This document shows positions 34,772 through 44,206 of a stretch of 64,000 nucleotides of DNA, in pieces. The notes below the pieces were generated by a model. The model made no database searches. It saw only the letters and a list, made by a program, of their open reading frames with translations, and was not told the origin of the DNA. The position numbers and the translations under genes were made by a program. Position 1 is the stretch's first letter. Each line of letters starts with the position of its first letter. Source of the stretch: Polaromonas sp. (GTDB lineage Bacteria; Pseudomonadota; Gammaproteobacteria; Burkholderiales; Burkholderiaceae_C); assembly GCF_012927485.1 (NCBI RefSeq), contig NZ_JABBPC010000029.1:1-64000 (forward strand). The letters are read 5' to 3'.

Positions 34772-35338
34772 ATGAGCATAAAGAGCGATAAATGGATACG
34801 CCGCATGGCGGAATCGACGGGCATGATCGAACCCTTCGAGCCGGGTCAGATACGCGAACGCGACGGCCACAAGATCATTAGCTACGGCACCTCGAGCTAC
34901 GGCTACGACATTCGGTGCGCCCCCGAGTTCAAGGTGTTCACCAACATTCACAGCACGGTGGTGGATCCGAAGAACTTCGACGAAAAAAGCTTTGTCGATT
35001 TCCACGGCGACAGCTGCATCATCCCGCCCAATAGCTTTGCGCTTGCCCGCACTCTGGAGTACTTTCGCATTCCGCGCAACGTCCTCACCATCTGTCTGGG
35101 AAAAAGCACCTACGCCCGCTGCGGCATCATCGTCAATGTCACCCCGTTCGAGCCTGAATGGGAAGGCTATGTCACGCTGGAATTTTCAAACACCACACCG
35201 CTGCCCGCCAAGATTTATGCCGGCGAAGGCTGCGCGCAAGTGTTGTTTTTTGAGAGCGACGAAGTTTGCGAGACCAGCTACAAAGACCGCGGTGGGAAAT
35301 ACCAGGGGCAGGTCGGCGTGACGTTGCCCAAGGCTTGA
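34772..35338 (+). CDS. dcd: dCTP deaminase
   Basis: A 188-residue trimeric enzyme making dUTP from dCTP. Conserved segments are [61 protein letters not shown] and a C-terminal [13 protein letters not shown]. Length is standard. SD CAAGGAG precedes the ATG; a TACAAT-like -10 lies about 30 bases further up. Confidence 0.95.
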   Translation: MSIKSDKWIRRMAESTGMIEPFEPGQIRERDGHKIISYGTSSYGYDIRCAPEFKVFTNIHSTVVDPKNFDEKSFVDFHGDSCIIPPNSFALARTLEYFRIPRNVLTICLGKSTYARCGIIVNVTPFEPEWEGYVTLEFSNTTPLPAKIYAGEGCAQVLFFESDEVCETSYKDRGGKYQGQVGVTLPKA

Positions 35339-35453
35339 CGAGCTCACCAGATCCAGAACACCAACGGCCGCGCGAGACTGCGACCTCAGTTGCGGCCTGG
35401 CTCCGCAAGCTGGACCATCGGAGTCGCCGAGCAATTTTCTTAAGGAGAGCTTG

Positions 35454-36491
35454 ATGAAGGCATTTGTTTACCAGGGACCGGGTCTGAAGGCGATGGAAGA
35501 CCGTCCGAAGCCCGAGATCCAGGCACCGAGCGACGCCATTGTAAAAATGGTGAAAACAACTATTTGCGGCACGGACCTGCATATTCTCAAAGGCGACGTA
35601 GCGACCTGCGCGCCGGGCCGTATTCTTGGGCACGAGGGCGTCGGCATCATCGATTCCGTGGGCTCTGCCGTCACGGCCTTCCGCCCGGGCGACCGCGTTT
35701 TGATTTCGTGCATCTCCTCTTGCAGCAAGTGTGAGTACTGCCGGCGCGGCATGTTTTCCCATTGCACGACCGGGGGCTGGATCCTCGGCAATACCATCGA
35801 TGGCACGCAGGCCGAGTATGTCCGCACCCCGCACGCTGACACCAGCCTTTACCCGATTCCGGAAGGCGCCGACGAGGAAGCGCTGGTGATGCTGAGCGAC
35901 ATTTTGCCGACCGGCTTTGAGTGCGGTGTACTCAATGGCAAGGTGGCGCCGGGCTCGACCGTGGCCATCGTCGGCGCCGGTCCCATCGGGCTGGCCACTT
36001 TGCTCACTGCTCAGCTTTATTCTCCCTCGGAGCTCATCGTGATCGATCTGGACGACAGTCGCCTGGCGGTGGCGCGGAAGTTTGGCGCTACCCAGACGAT
36101 TAACAGCGGGGATGGCAAGGCGGCAGAGAAGGTGATGGCCTTGACCGGCAAGCGCGGGGTTGATACCGCCATTGAAGCCGTTGGCGTGCCTGCAACCTTC
36201 CTGTTGTGTCAGGATCTGGTGGCGGCCGGAGGCGTCATCGCCAATATTGGCGTGCATGGTCAAAAGGTAGACCTTCACCTCGAACGGCTGTGGTCGCAAA
36301 ACGTCGCAATCACGACGCGTCTGGTGGATACGGTCACAACGCCGATGTTGCTAAAGACCGTGCAGTCCAAAAAAATCGACCCCACTCGCCTCATCACGCA
36401 TCGGTTCAAGCTCGATCAGATTCTTGAGGCGTATGACACCTTTGGCCGCGCGGCGGAGACGCAGGCGCTCAAGGTCATCATCAGCGTGTAG
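35454..36491 (+). CDS. Zinc-dependent alcohol dehydrogenase
   Basis: A 345-residue medium-chain dehydrogenase. The catalytic zinc site is at ICGTDLH and GHEGVG, and the structural zinc cysteines at SSCSKCEYCRRGMFSHC. The NAD(P) fold is VAIVGAGPIGLATLL. It resembles the group acting on isopropanol and other small alcohols or threonine. An ATG at 35454 with SD AAGGAG seven bases up is preferred over the TTG three bases earlier. Confidence 0.88.
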   Translation: MKAFVYQGPGLKAMEDRPKPEIQAPSDAIVKMVKTTICGTDLHILKGDVATCAPGRILGHEGVGIIDSVGSAVTAFRPGDRVLISCISSCSKCEYCRRGMFSHCTTGGWILGNTIDGTQAEYVRTPHADTSLYPIPEGADEEALVMLSDILPTGFECGVLNGKVAPGSTVAIVGAGPIGLATLLTAQLYSPSELIVIDLDDSRLAVARKFGATQTINSGDGKAAEKVMALTGKRGVDTAIEAVGVPATFLLCQDLVAAGGVIANIGVHGQKVDLHLERLWSQNVAITTRLVDTVTTPMLLKTVQSKKIDPTRLITHRFKLDQILEAYDTFGRAAETQALKVIISV

Positions 36492-36587
36492 GCGTCGAAA
36501 AGCTTTGGGGCGGCGGCATCTCCAACAGTAGCTGTCCTCCTGCAGCGGGCGATGAGCGGGCTACACGGGGGTTAGCTCGCAGTTCTT

Positions 36588-37481
36588 CTACGCGCTGACC
36601 TCGATGATCGCCCCCTCGTTGTCCTGCAGCTGCCAGCGCACCGAACCCCGGTAGGCGTGCCAGCTGGCATGACCAAGCAAGGGGCCAACGAAGATCAGGC
36701 CCAGACCCCATGGCAATAGCGCCACCGCGACGAGGGCTGTGATCAGCACGCCCCACAGCAGCATCACGCCGGGGTTCGCGAATACCACCCGGATGCTGGT
36801 GATCGCGGCCGAAACGGCGTCCGTATCGCGGTCCAGAATCATGGGGATGGACACCACTGCCGTGGAAAAGACCAGCCCGGCAAAGAAGCCGCCGACAGCG
36901 AGGTAGACGAGCACGAACTCCCAGTTGCCGGGATTGAAGACTGCGCTTATTACGCCCGTGGTGGAGGGCATGCCCGTGTTAAAGAACACCGCAAAGACCA
37001 CCAGCGAGGCACGGCCCCACAGCAGCTCCAGCGCGATGAGCACCAACACCAGCATGCTCATGCTGCGGATGTGCGCGTTCCAACAGGTCAGTGAGGTGGT
37101 GAGTTTGGACGCGAGACCCTGCTCTTTACGGCGACTCACCTCGTACAGACCCATGGCCAGAAACGGCCCCACCAGCAGGCAGCCTGAGGCAATCGACAGC
37201 GTGTATTCGGGCTTGCTGCGAAACACCGCCGCTAGAGCGATGGCCATGATCCAGAAGCACCCGCCATAGAAGATGCCAATTCCAAAATGCTCCGTCAGGT
37301 CGGTCCACCCGCGTGCCAGCCAGCGAAAGGGTTGCCCCAGTCCGAGCGGAATCATCAGCGCCTGCGGACCCACGGGCGGCGGCAGGACATAGGGCGCGGC
37401 CATGACGGGCAGCGCGTCAGCGGCGGGATTCGCCGAGGCCGGGTGTGCGCTGGAATCCGCAGGGGGTGTGGAGAACGTCAT
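36588..37481 (-). CDS. DUF2189 integral membrane protein
   Basis: A 297-residue protein with a Pro/Ala-rich N-terminus and about six membrane helices, ending in the family segment GPLLGHASWHAYR. Function unknown. The ATG at 37481 has GGGAG at a suitable distance; two Met codons upstream in the same frame lack this. A paralogue is encoded divergently from 37718. Confidence 0.75.
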   Translation of the reverse strand: MTFSTPPADSSAHPASANPAADALPVMAAPYVLPPPVGPQALMIPLGLGQPFRWLARGWTDLTEHFGIGIFYGGCFWIMAIALAAVFRSKPEYTLSIASGCLLVGPFLAMGLYEVSRRKEQGLASKLTTSLTCWNAHIRSMSMLVLVLIALELLWGRASLVVFAVFFNTGMPSTTGVISAVFNPGNWEFVLVYLAVGGFFAGLVFSTAVVSIPMILDRDTDAVSAAITSIRVVFANPGVMLLWGVLITALVAVALLPWGLGLIFVGPLLGHASWHAYRGSVRWQLQDNEGAIIEVSA

Positions 37482-37717
37482 GAAGTGTGGCTCCCGGAGG
37501 GTTGGGCTGACCAGGAAGGAAGGATCACTGTCAATCATCAACAGTCAGCCTAACCAACCCTGCTGTTCTTGTCCACACAGGGAAACACTCATGGAGCAAG
37601 CGAGGAACGGGCTATGCACTGATTGACGGGCAGCCCCAAACGGTCCGACAAGCTTTCAACGGATCGGCCGTTTACCGGAATTGAGAAGTGTCAGTCTGCG
37701 CAATCGGCCAGGGCGGT

Positions 37718-38590
37718 ATGCTTGCGCCCATCGTGAATCCCATAAACCCTACCTCTCCTTCGCCGCCGCCCGGACGCTATCTGCCTCTGCCCATCATCCG
37801 CAAGATAGGGTTAGTCCAGCCACTGCATTGGCTGGTGCGCGGTGCGCAGGATCTGTTGCGGGGTGGTTGGCTAAGCCTCTTGCACGGCGTGGTATTGGCT
37901 GCCTTTGGCGGCTTGCTCGGGCTGCTGGCCTATGACCGTTTCTGGCTGCTGGCCGGCGCGTTCTCCGGCTTTTTGGTGGTGGCACCGCTCCTGGCGACCA
38001 GCCTGTACGCCATCAGCCGCGCGCTTGAACGTGGCGAGCCCGTCAATCGGGAACTCGTTGGTAAAACATGGACTCGCTGGCAGGATTCACGCTACCGGGT
38101 GCGCGGCGGCTACTGGAGTCTGGTACGTTTCGGACTACTGCTGGCACTGGCCGGCACCGGCTGGGTACTCACTTCGGCGGCGCTCATCACGCTGTTGACA
38201 CCGCAACCCATCAACACCCCGCTGGACTTCTTGCACCATGTGGTGCTGGAGTCCCACCACTATCTGTTTGAACTGTGGCTTGCCTTGGGTGGCCTCATGG
38301 CCGCGCCCGTGTTTGCATCGAGCGTGATCACGATGCCGCTGCTGCTCGACCGGCGCATCGATGTGCTGCAGGCCGTGCTGTCAAGCTGGCAGGCGGTGCT
38401 GATGAATCCGGCGCCGCTGGCCTTTTGGGCCGCGCTGATCATGTGCCTGACGTTGCTGAGCTTGGGCACACTGCTGATCAGCCTGATCGTTGTGCTGCCC
38501 TTGCTTGGCCATGCCAGCTGGCACGCTTACCGCGATCTGGTGGATGCCAGTGCGTTGCCAGAACGCCTGCCGCCGGAAGAAGTCATCTGA
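37718..38590 (+). CDS. DUF2189 integral membrane protein, second copy
   Basis: A 290-residue paralogue of the gene at 36588-37481, with a short Pro-rich leader, about six helices and LPLLGHASWHAYRDL near the end. An in-frame GTG at 37688 is an alternative start; the ATG at 37718 matches the position of the leader in its paralogue. It overlaps the next gene (TGATG). The divergent duplicate pair points to an old local duplication. Confidence 0.75.
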   Translation: MLAPIVNPINPTSPSPPPGRYLPLPIIRKIGLVQPLHWLVRGAQDLLRGGWLSLLHGVVLAAFGGLLGLLAYDRFWLLAGAFSGFLVVAPLLATSLYAISRALERGEPVNRELVGKTWTRWQDSRYRVRGGYWSLVRFGLLLALAGTGWVLTSAALITLLTPQPINTPLDFLHHVVLESHHYLFELWLALGGLMAAPVFASSVITMPLLLDRRIDVLQAVLSSWQAVLMNPAPLAFWAALIMCLTLLSLGTLLISLIVVLPLLGHASWHAYRDLVDASALPERLPPEEVI

Positions 38591-38799
38591 TGTTCGGCTT
38601 CTCAGAACAACAGATATCCACCTTTGGGCTGACCTTCGGCTTGGGGGCCTTCATGCTCTACATGCTGTTCATCATCGGCCAGTTGGCGTGGGAGTCCAAA
38701 GCTGGAAAATTCGGTACCTTTGTCCTCTTCCTCGGACTGGGCTTCGGCATGGTGGGTTTTATCGCCAAGTACTTTATTCAGTGGTATTTCGAGAGATAG
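38590..38799 (+). CDS. DUF2788 small membrane protein
   Basis: A 69-residue protein with two membrane helices (LTFGLGAFMLYMLFIIGQLAWES; FVLFLGLGFGMVGFIAKYFI). It matches the short DUF2788 family known from beta- and gammaproteobacteria; role unknown. Translationally coupled to the DUF2189 gene. Confidence 0.8.
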   Translation: MFGFSEQQISTFGLTFGLGAFMLYMLFIIGQLAWESKAGKFGTFVLFLGLGFGMVGFIAKYFIQWYFER

Positions 38800-39004
38800 C
38801 GAAGACCGCTTGGTTGCCGTGTGAGTTTTCTTTCAACACCCTCAAACCGCGCTAGACAGTCGTACCGGGCGTAAGCAACTTTTTGGAAGAATAAACCGGA
38901 TGAAAAACGAGTTCAGAGGGAAAGCAGTTTTTGCCTGGCAAGCCTCGTAGGGTGTGCGGGCGCACCGGTCAGAACCAGACGGCACGAAAAAACCTTGAGC
39001 CGCT

Positions 39005-39952
39005 TTACTTTCCCTTGGACGGGTCGGTCAACGCCGTCCTGGCCGCCGCCAAATCCCATCCCGCCCAACCACAGCTCTTGAACAGCACCGGACCCGCTAC
39101 CGCGAAGGTTTCGGCGTGCAGCACGTCAGCCAGGCTCGCAAAGCGGGCGACCTCAAGGCCGGCCTGCAACAAATCGCCCGCTTCGTGTGCGGCATCTGCC
39201 GTGTCCACCACCACGGTGCCGTGCACTGCAAAGTGACGACACAGTTCCGGGCTCAGTTCCACCATGTGTGGCGTGAACGCGCCTACAGCGGCGATAAAGG
39301 CGTCGTTGCGCGGTAAGGCACTCAGCACCACGCCGTGCGCCGGGGTGCAGGTCACAGTCAGCGGACAGTCCGCGAGCGCAGCATTGGCGTCTGCCGCTAC
39401 CCGGGCCCGCAAGCCCAGCGACTGCGCATACTCTGCGAGCCTTTGCGCGCTTGACAGGCTGCGCGATGCAATAACGACTTCCTTGATAGGTAAACCCTCG
39501 GCAAACGCGTCCAGATGGGCTTTGCCTTGAACGCCCGCACCCACAATCAGCAGCGGCCCGTGCGTGCAGGGTGCCAGCCGTTGTGCCGCCAGCAACGATA
39601 CGGCGGCAGTGCGCCGCGCCGTGACGGTGGGTCCATCGAGCACCAGTTTGCGTTGGCCAGTGACCACGTCAAACACCGCCACGTCGCCTTGAATCGTAGG
39701 CAGGCCTCTGTCTGCATTGTCCGGTGTAAAGGTGATGAGTTTGACGATGGCGGTCAGGCTATCCAGGGCGGGCATGACAAACAGGCTGCCGCCGCCGGGT
39801 AAGGGCTGCACCAGGCGCGGAGGAACCTGAACCGAGGCATCCGCAAGTAGCCGCGCAAGCTCCGTCACCAGGCGTGTGTAAGGCAGGCGGGCTGCAGTCT
39901 GAGCCGGGTCTAGCAAGGTGGAGAGGATCGGCGTCGAGGAGGGGAGGGTCAT
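39005..39952 (-). CDS. Ornithine cyclodeaminase / mu-crystallin family reductase
   Basis: A 315-residue protein with the N-terminal dimerisation region (VPPRLVQPLPGGGSLFVMPA) and a Rossmann domain (LLIVGAGVQGKAHLDAF). Segments DGPTVTARRTAAVSLLAAQRL and TCTPAHGVVLSA fit the branch that reduces delta-1-pyrroline-2-carboxylate and delta-1-piperideine-2-carboxylate, in hydroxyproline and lysine use, more than true ornithine cyclodeaminase. An in-frame extension upstream to 40033 lacks conservation. Confidence 0.8.
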   Translation of the reverse strand: MTLPSSTPILSTLLDPAQTAARLPYTRLVTELARLLADASVQVPPRLVQPLPGGGSLFVMPALDSLTAIVKLITFTPDNADRGLPTIQGDVAVFDVVTGQRKLVLDGPTVTARRTAAVSLLAAQRLAPCTHGPLLIVGAGVQGKAHLDAFAEGLPIKEVVIASRSLSSAQRLAEYAQSLGLRARVAADANAALADCPLTVTCTPAHGVVLSALPRNDAFIAAVGAFTPHMVELSPELCRHFAVHGTVVVDTADAAHEAGDLLQAGLEVARFASLADVLHAETFAVAGPVLFKSCGWAGWDLAAARTALTDPSKGK

Positions 39953-40091
39953 GCGGTGATGGTAGGCGCACAGGCCGGCCGGTGCGCGTTTTGCGGGAAG
40001 CGTGTTTCTCCTACGAATTTTCGGGCAAAGCACCTCATGGTGTTTAGCAGGGCCACCCTAGCATTGGAAGGCCGACAACTAGGACTATTCA

Positions 40092-40466
40092 ATGCGCTCA
40101 GATTATTTTCGAAAAATTCACGAGATACCGCGGAACGCGCTTCTCGGCGCGGCCGCTGGCGTGCTGTTTCTGTGCTTGCTTGTTTCCATGGCGCTTGTGG
40201 TGAACGGCCAGGTTCAACGCGCGCAAATACGTGTTGTCCAACACGCCTCAGAAAGGGTTGCCATCGCTCAGTGCAACGAAAGCCGCATGGGTGCGGCGCA
40301 GCGGATTTGTATCCAGCAGGCGATCGCCGTTATCAACGCCTCCCTGAACAGCAACGACAAGTCGGCCCCGCAGGCGGTGGCCGACGCTAAAGAGATCGAC
40401 AACGGGACCTTGTCGGCCCGCCAGACGCCCGGCCTCCTGCCCATGTCGCTGGGTACTCGTCAATAG
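40092..40466 (+). CDS. Hypothetical single-pass membrane protein
   Basis: A 124-residue protein with one N-terminal membrane segment (~residues 17-39) and a soluble remainder containing two Cys (AQCNESRMGAAQRICIQQ), which may form a disulphide in the periplasm. Not recognised. It stands alone with a weak SD (AGGAC). Confidence 0.55.
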   Translation: MRSDYFRKIHEIPRNALLGAAAGVLFLCLLVSMALVVNGQVQRAQIRVVQHASERVAIAQCNESRMGAAQRICIQQAIAVINASLNSNDKSAPQAVADAKEIDNGTLSARQTPGLLPMSLGTRQ

Positions 40467-40770
40467 GGTTGCGCGCAGTGCAGTGGGAGTTCCTCCACGT
40501 CAATCAGTTAATCACGCTTTCGACCCGCGCACGGTTTGCCGGTGTTAGCCGTCGAACCCAACCCCCGAGACCGGCAACGCCACACCCTTGAAACCAGCAA
40601 CTGGTAAGAAAACCGGATTTGGCCCATATGAGACAGTTGCCGGTAGCTATTTATTTAATAGCAAATTAGCGCTGTCGAGTCGTCATGCCTACCGGCCAAG
40701 CGACCTGTTGCTGGCCTCCTTGAGCGGCGAAAAGGGTTATTTCACCCAAAGTGCGACAATATAAAGCTAA
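40467..40770 (+). promoter_or_regulatory. Non-coding region upstream of rhlE
   Basis: About 300 bases without an ORF of note. The last 40 bases hold a likely promoter (GACAATATAAAG just before the rhlE ATG). RhlE-type helicase genes often have long 5' leaders; no strong hairpin with a T-run is seen here. Confidence 0.4.
40646..40662. repeat. Short intergenic palindrome
   Basis: GCTATT-TATTT-AATAGC, a 6-bp inverted repeat with an AT-rich loop. Palindromes of this sort around GCTATT/AATAGC are frequent between genes in Comamonadaceae genomes as I recall them; only one copy is clear in this window. Confidence 0.4.
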
Positions 40771-42240
40771 ATGACCTCTTCTTTTTCGAACTTATCGCTG
40801 GCGGAACCGCTGGCCCGCGCCGTAGCCGAAATGGGCTACGAAACCATGACCCCCATTCAGGAACAGGCCATCCCTGTGGTTCTGCAAGGCAAAGACGTGA
40901 TGGGCGCCGCGCAAACCGGCACCGGAAAAACGGCGGCTTTCGCGCTGCCCTTGCTGCAGCGCATGATGAAGCACGAGAACGCCTCGACTTCACCGGCGCG
41001 TCATCCGGTACGAGCCCTGGTACTGCTGCCTACCCGCGAACTGGCAGTCCAGGTTGCGGAACAGGTCAAGCTGTACGCCAAGTACACCAACCTGAACAGT
41101 GCGGTCGTGTTTGGGGGTATGGACATGAAGCCGCAAACGCTGGAACTGAAAAAGGGCGTTGAAGTGCTGGTGGCCACGCCGGGCCGCCTGCTAGACCACA
41201 TCGAAGCCAAGAATACCGTGTTGAACCAGGTGGAGTATGTGGTGCTCGACGAGGCCGATCGGATGCTTGACATCGGCTTTTTGCCCGATCTGCAGCGCAT
41301 TCTCAGCTACCTGCCCAAGCAGCGCATCACGCTGTTGTTTTCAGCGACCTTCTCACCCGAAATCAAACGGCTGGCGTCCAGCTACCTGCAGGATCCGGTG
41401 ACCATTGAAGTGGCACGTTCCAACGCGGCGGCTTCCACGGTCGAGCAGCATTTCTACGCCGTCAATGCGGACGACAAGCGCCGCGCCCTGCACCAAATTC
41501 TGCGCCAGCGCGGCATGAAGCAGGCGTTTGTTTTCGTCAATAGCAAACTGGGCTGCGCACGTCTGGCCCGTTCCCTGGAACGTGAGGGCCTCAAGACGAC
41601 AGCGCTGCACGGCGACAAGAGCCAGGACGAACGTTTGAAGGCACTTGAGGCGTTCAAAAAAGGTGAAGTGGATCTGCTGGTCTGTACCGACGTGGCTGCC
41701 CGCGGACTGGACATCAAGGATGTCCCGGCGGTGTTCAACTTCGACGTCCCCTTTAATGCAGAAGACTATGTACACCGTATCGGCCGTACTGGACGGGCCG
41801 GTGCATCGGGGCTGGCGGTGAGCTTCGTCGCCAGCAGCGATACCCGCCTGGTTACCGACATTGAAAAGCTCTTGAGCACCAAAATAGAACTCGAGCCGCT
41901 CGAGTTTGACGAAGACCGTCCCCGCATCAGCGAGCAGGGCCGTATCAACGATGGCCGCCGTATGTACCGTGACGGGGAGGGCGAAGACGGCGTCGCGCTG
42001 GAATCGCGGCCGCCGCTTCGTGAGCGGCCTGAACGTCGAGAGCGTCGCGAATATACGCCGTACCGCCAGCCTGCAGCGCCCCGCGATCCGTTTTTTGACC
42101 AGCCTTATGAGGCTAACGCCTCCACAAACTCGCAGCCGGCTTGGGAGTCAGCGGCCAAAGATAATCCTGCGCGCAGTGCGATGTCTGCCAACATCAAGAC
42201 CAAGAAAAAAGTTGCTGCGTTGTTCAAAACCAGCAACTGA
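40771..42240 (+). CDS. rhlE: DEAD-box RNA helicase, RhlE type
   Basis: A 489-residue ATP-dependent RNA helicase. Motifs in order: Q motif (ETMTPIQEQAIPVV), AQTGTGKTAAF, PTRELAVQV, DEAD (VLDEADRMLDIGF), SAT (FSATFSPEI), ARGLDIKDVP and HRIGRTGRAG. The C-terminal ~100 residues are Arg/Pro/Gln-rich and presumably bind RNA. Probably acts in ribosome assembly or mRNA turnover. Confidence 0.94.
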   Translation: MTSSFSNLSLAEPLARAVAEMGYETMTPIQEQAIPVVLQGKDVMGAAQTGTGKTAAFALPLLQRMMKHENASTSPARHPVRALVLLPTRELAVQVAEQVKLYAKYTNLNSAVVFGGMDMKPQTLELKKGVEVLVATPGRLLDHIEAKNTVLNQVEYVVLDEADRMLDIGFLPDLQRILSYLPKQRITLLFSATFSPEIKRLASSYLQDPVTIEVARSNAAASTVEQHFYAVNADDKRRALHQILRQRGMKQAFVFVNSKLGCARLARSLEREGLKTTALHGDKSQDERLKALEAFKKGEVDLLVCTDVAARGLDIKDVPAVFNFDVPFNAEDYVHRIGRTGRAGASGLAVSFVASSDTRLVTDIEKLLSTKIELEPLEFDEDRPRISEQGRINDGRRMYRDGEGEDGVALESRPPLRERPERRERREYTPYRQPAAPRDPFFDQPYEANASTNSQPAWESAAKDNPARSAMSANIKTKKKVAALFKTSN

Positions 42241-42340
42241 GGCCAGAGCTTTCGCGCATCGGAAGCCGTCGGCGCGCACCTACGGTCATTGGAGTGGCAG
42301 TCTGGTGACGGTCTTTCTGCAGTCCACTTAACGTGTCGCC

Positions 42341-43297
42341 ATGATGGAGATTTTCGTTCAGCGTATCAAGGCTTCGCTAGCGCCAGTGGTTTCCGCGGTG
42401 CTGCGCGTTTACCATCCGTTGCGGCGCGCCGTCGACTGCTGGATCCGGGCAGACGGCTTGCGTATGAGCGCCGCCATGTCGTTTTACGGCATTCTGAGTC
42501 TGGCGCCTCTTCTCATTTTGCTGGTGGCCGTCCTGGGTTGGTGGCTCGACCGCAACTACATTGAAACCAGTCTGGTTTCCGAGATTCGTGGCGTGATCGG
42601 CGCCCAAGGGGCTCAGGTAGTTCAGCAAGCGTTGTCGAGTGCGCAAAAACCTTCGGAGGGCATTGCGGCTTCGCTGTTTGCGTTCTTGTTGCTGCTCTCG
42701 GGGGCTACCGGCGTATTTGCCGAGTTGCAGGATGCCTTCGAGCGCCTGTGGCGGCAAGGCAGTGGTGAGGTGCCCTTGCAGAAGTGGTGGTACAGCGCCT
42801 CTTTACGTCTGCGCGGCATCGCTTATATCTTGGCCTTCGGGTTTCTGCTGCTGGTTTCCCTGGCCATTTCTACATTTTTGGGCCTTCTGTCGGGTTGGGC
42901 GGGCAGCTATTTGGCGTTCGAAAAAATCGCCTGGGTTATTAATGAGGTCGTGTCGTTCGGATTTTGCGTCGCGCTTTTTGTGGCCCTCATGAAAATGAGT
43001 TCGGGTCCCAAACCAGCCCTGCGCTATCTGGTAATGGGCTCAGCCGCGGGTGCTATTTTGTTTGAGGTGGGCAAATACCTGATGGCCATTTACCTGTCCA
43101 CTGCAGCGGTGGTGTCTGCCTACGGGGCCGCGGGATCTTTGGTTGTCATCTTGATGTGGACTTACTTTTCGTCCGCCGTGCTCTTGCTGTCGGCTAGCGT
43201 AGCGCGAGCCTGGTCCGATGAAGCCATCGCCCGCGCAGCCGGTACCGCTCCCGTTTCCGTTTTGCCGAACCAGGCTACCTCGACGCAACTGTCGTAA
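42341..43297 (+). CDS. YihY/BrkB-family membrane protein
   Basis: A 318-residue inner-membrane protein with about six helices. Family markers are MSAAMSFYGILSLAPLLILLVAVLG, GATGVFAELQDAFERLW and YGAAGSLVVILMWTYFSSAVLL. Formerly annotated ribonuclease BN by mistake; true function unresolved. Two ATGs occur in tandem at 42341 and 42344. Confidence 0.9.
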   Translation: MMEIFVQRIKASLAPVVSAVLRVYHPLRRAVDCWIRADGLRMSAAMSFYGILSLAPLLILLVAVLGWWLDRNYIETSLVSEIRGVIGAQGAQVVQQALSSAQKPSEGIAASLFAFLLLLSGATGVFAELQDAFERLWRQGSGEVPLQKWWYSASLRLRGIAYILAFGFLLLVSLAISTFLGLLSGWAGSYLAFEKIAWVINEVVSFGFCVALFVALMKMSSGPKPALRYLVMGSAAGAILFEVGKYLMAIYLSTAAVVSAYGAAGSLVVILMWTYFSSAVLLLSASVARAWSDEAIARAAGTAPVSVLPNQATSTQLS

Positions 43298-43321
43298 TTG
43301 GTTTTGCGACTTTTCAGCCAA

Positions 43322-44182
43322 TCAATTTGGGGTCTTTCCCGGTTTTTTAAATCTTTCGCAGGGTACCGTGATCAGTTCAAACTCGCCCGCTGCAGCGCCC
43401 AATTTAGCGGCTGTCAAGCAGCCGCCCCAGACGCAGCCGGTGTCCAGCGGCAAGCTGTTGTGGCGCAAACGGGGGAGGCCTGGCGCGTCTGTCGTCAGGG
43501 TGGACCAGTGCCCGAAAGCCATAGGGGTTGCTTCGGTCAGTCGGCCAGGAACTTCAAACCACGGCACATAGCCCTCTGGAGCGCCGCTGGCACCCTCGCT
43601 ACTAGTGAACTCCATGGCACCGTCCTGGGTACAAAATCGCAAGCGTGTAAGCGCGTTCACAATGACCCGCAGTCGATCGGCCCCTTTTAGACGGTCGTTC
43701 CATTTGGCGGGCAAATTGCCATACATGCCGCTCAAGAAATCTTTTATATCCGGGCCTCGCAGCATCTGCTCCACCTCGGCAGCCAGGGTAAGGGTTTGCA
43801 CCGCACTCCACTGCGGCAGTACACCCGCATGCACCATCAACCAGCCGTGGCGATGAATGGCCAGCGACCGATGTCGCAGCCAGTCAAGCAGGGCCTGGCT
43901 GTCGGCGGCTTGCAACACCGCTTGCACGGTATCGTTGCGGCCCAGTTTGCGTACGCCCTGCGACAGTGCCAGCAAGTGCAGGTCGTGATTGCCGAGCAGA
44001 CATTGTGCCGCGTCGCCCAGCGCCATCAGGCTGCGCAGCACGCCCAGCGAGTCCGGTCCCCGGTTAACCAAGTCGCCCAGCAGGTATACGGTGTCCCGGC
44101 TTGGCGAGAAATCCACCTTCTCCAGAAGGCGCTGGAATGGTGCATTGCAACCTTGCAGGTCGCCGATACAGTAAAGTGACAT
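43322..44182 (-). CDS. apaH: Symmetrical bis(5'-nucleosyl)-tetraphosphatase
   Basis: A 286-residue calcineurin-type phosphatase that cleaves Ap4A to two ADP. Metal motifs are CIGDLQG, LLGDLVNRGPDS, LLGNHD and MVHAG. Length and order match ApaH. It is convergent with the YihY gene and divergent, by 24 bases, from the CNNM-type gene, so the two promoters must overlap coding sequence. Confidence 0.93.
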   Translation of the reverse strand: MSLYCIGDLQGCNAPFQRLLEKVDFSPSRDTVYLLGDLVNRGPDSLGVLRSLMALGDAAQCLLGNHDLHLLALSQGVRKLGRNDTVQAVLQAADSQALLDWLRHRSLAIHRHGWLMVHAGVLPQWSAVQTLTLAAEVEQMLRGPDIKDFLSGMYGNLPAKWNDRLKGADRLRVIVNALTRLRFCTQDGAMEFTSSEGASGAPEGYVPWFEVPGRLTEATPMAFGHWSTLTTDAPGLPRLRHNSLPLDTGCVWGGCLTAAKLGAAAGEFELITVPCERFKKPGKTPN

Positions 44183-44206
44183 GGTGTTTATTTTGCCTGT
44201 GGATGT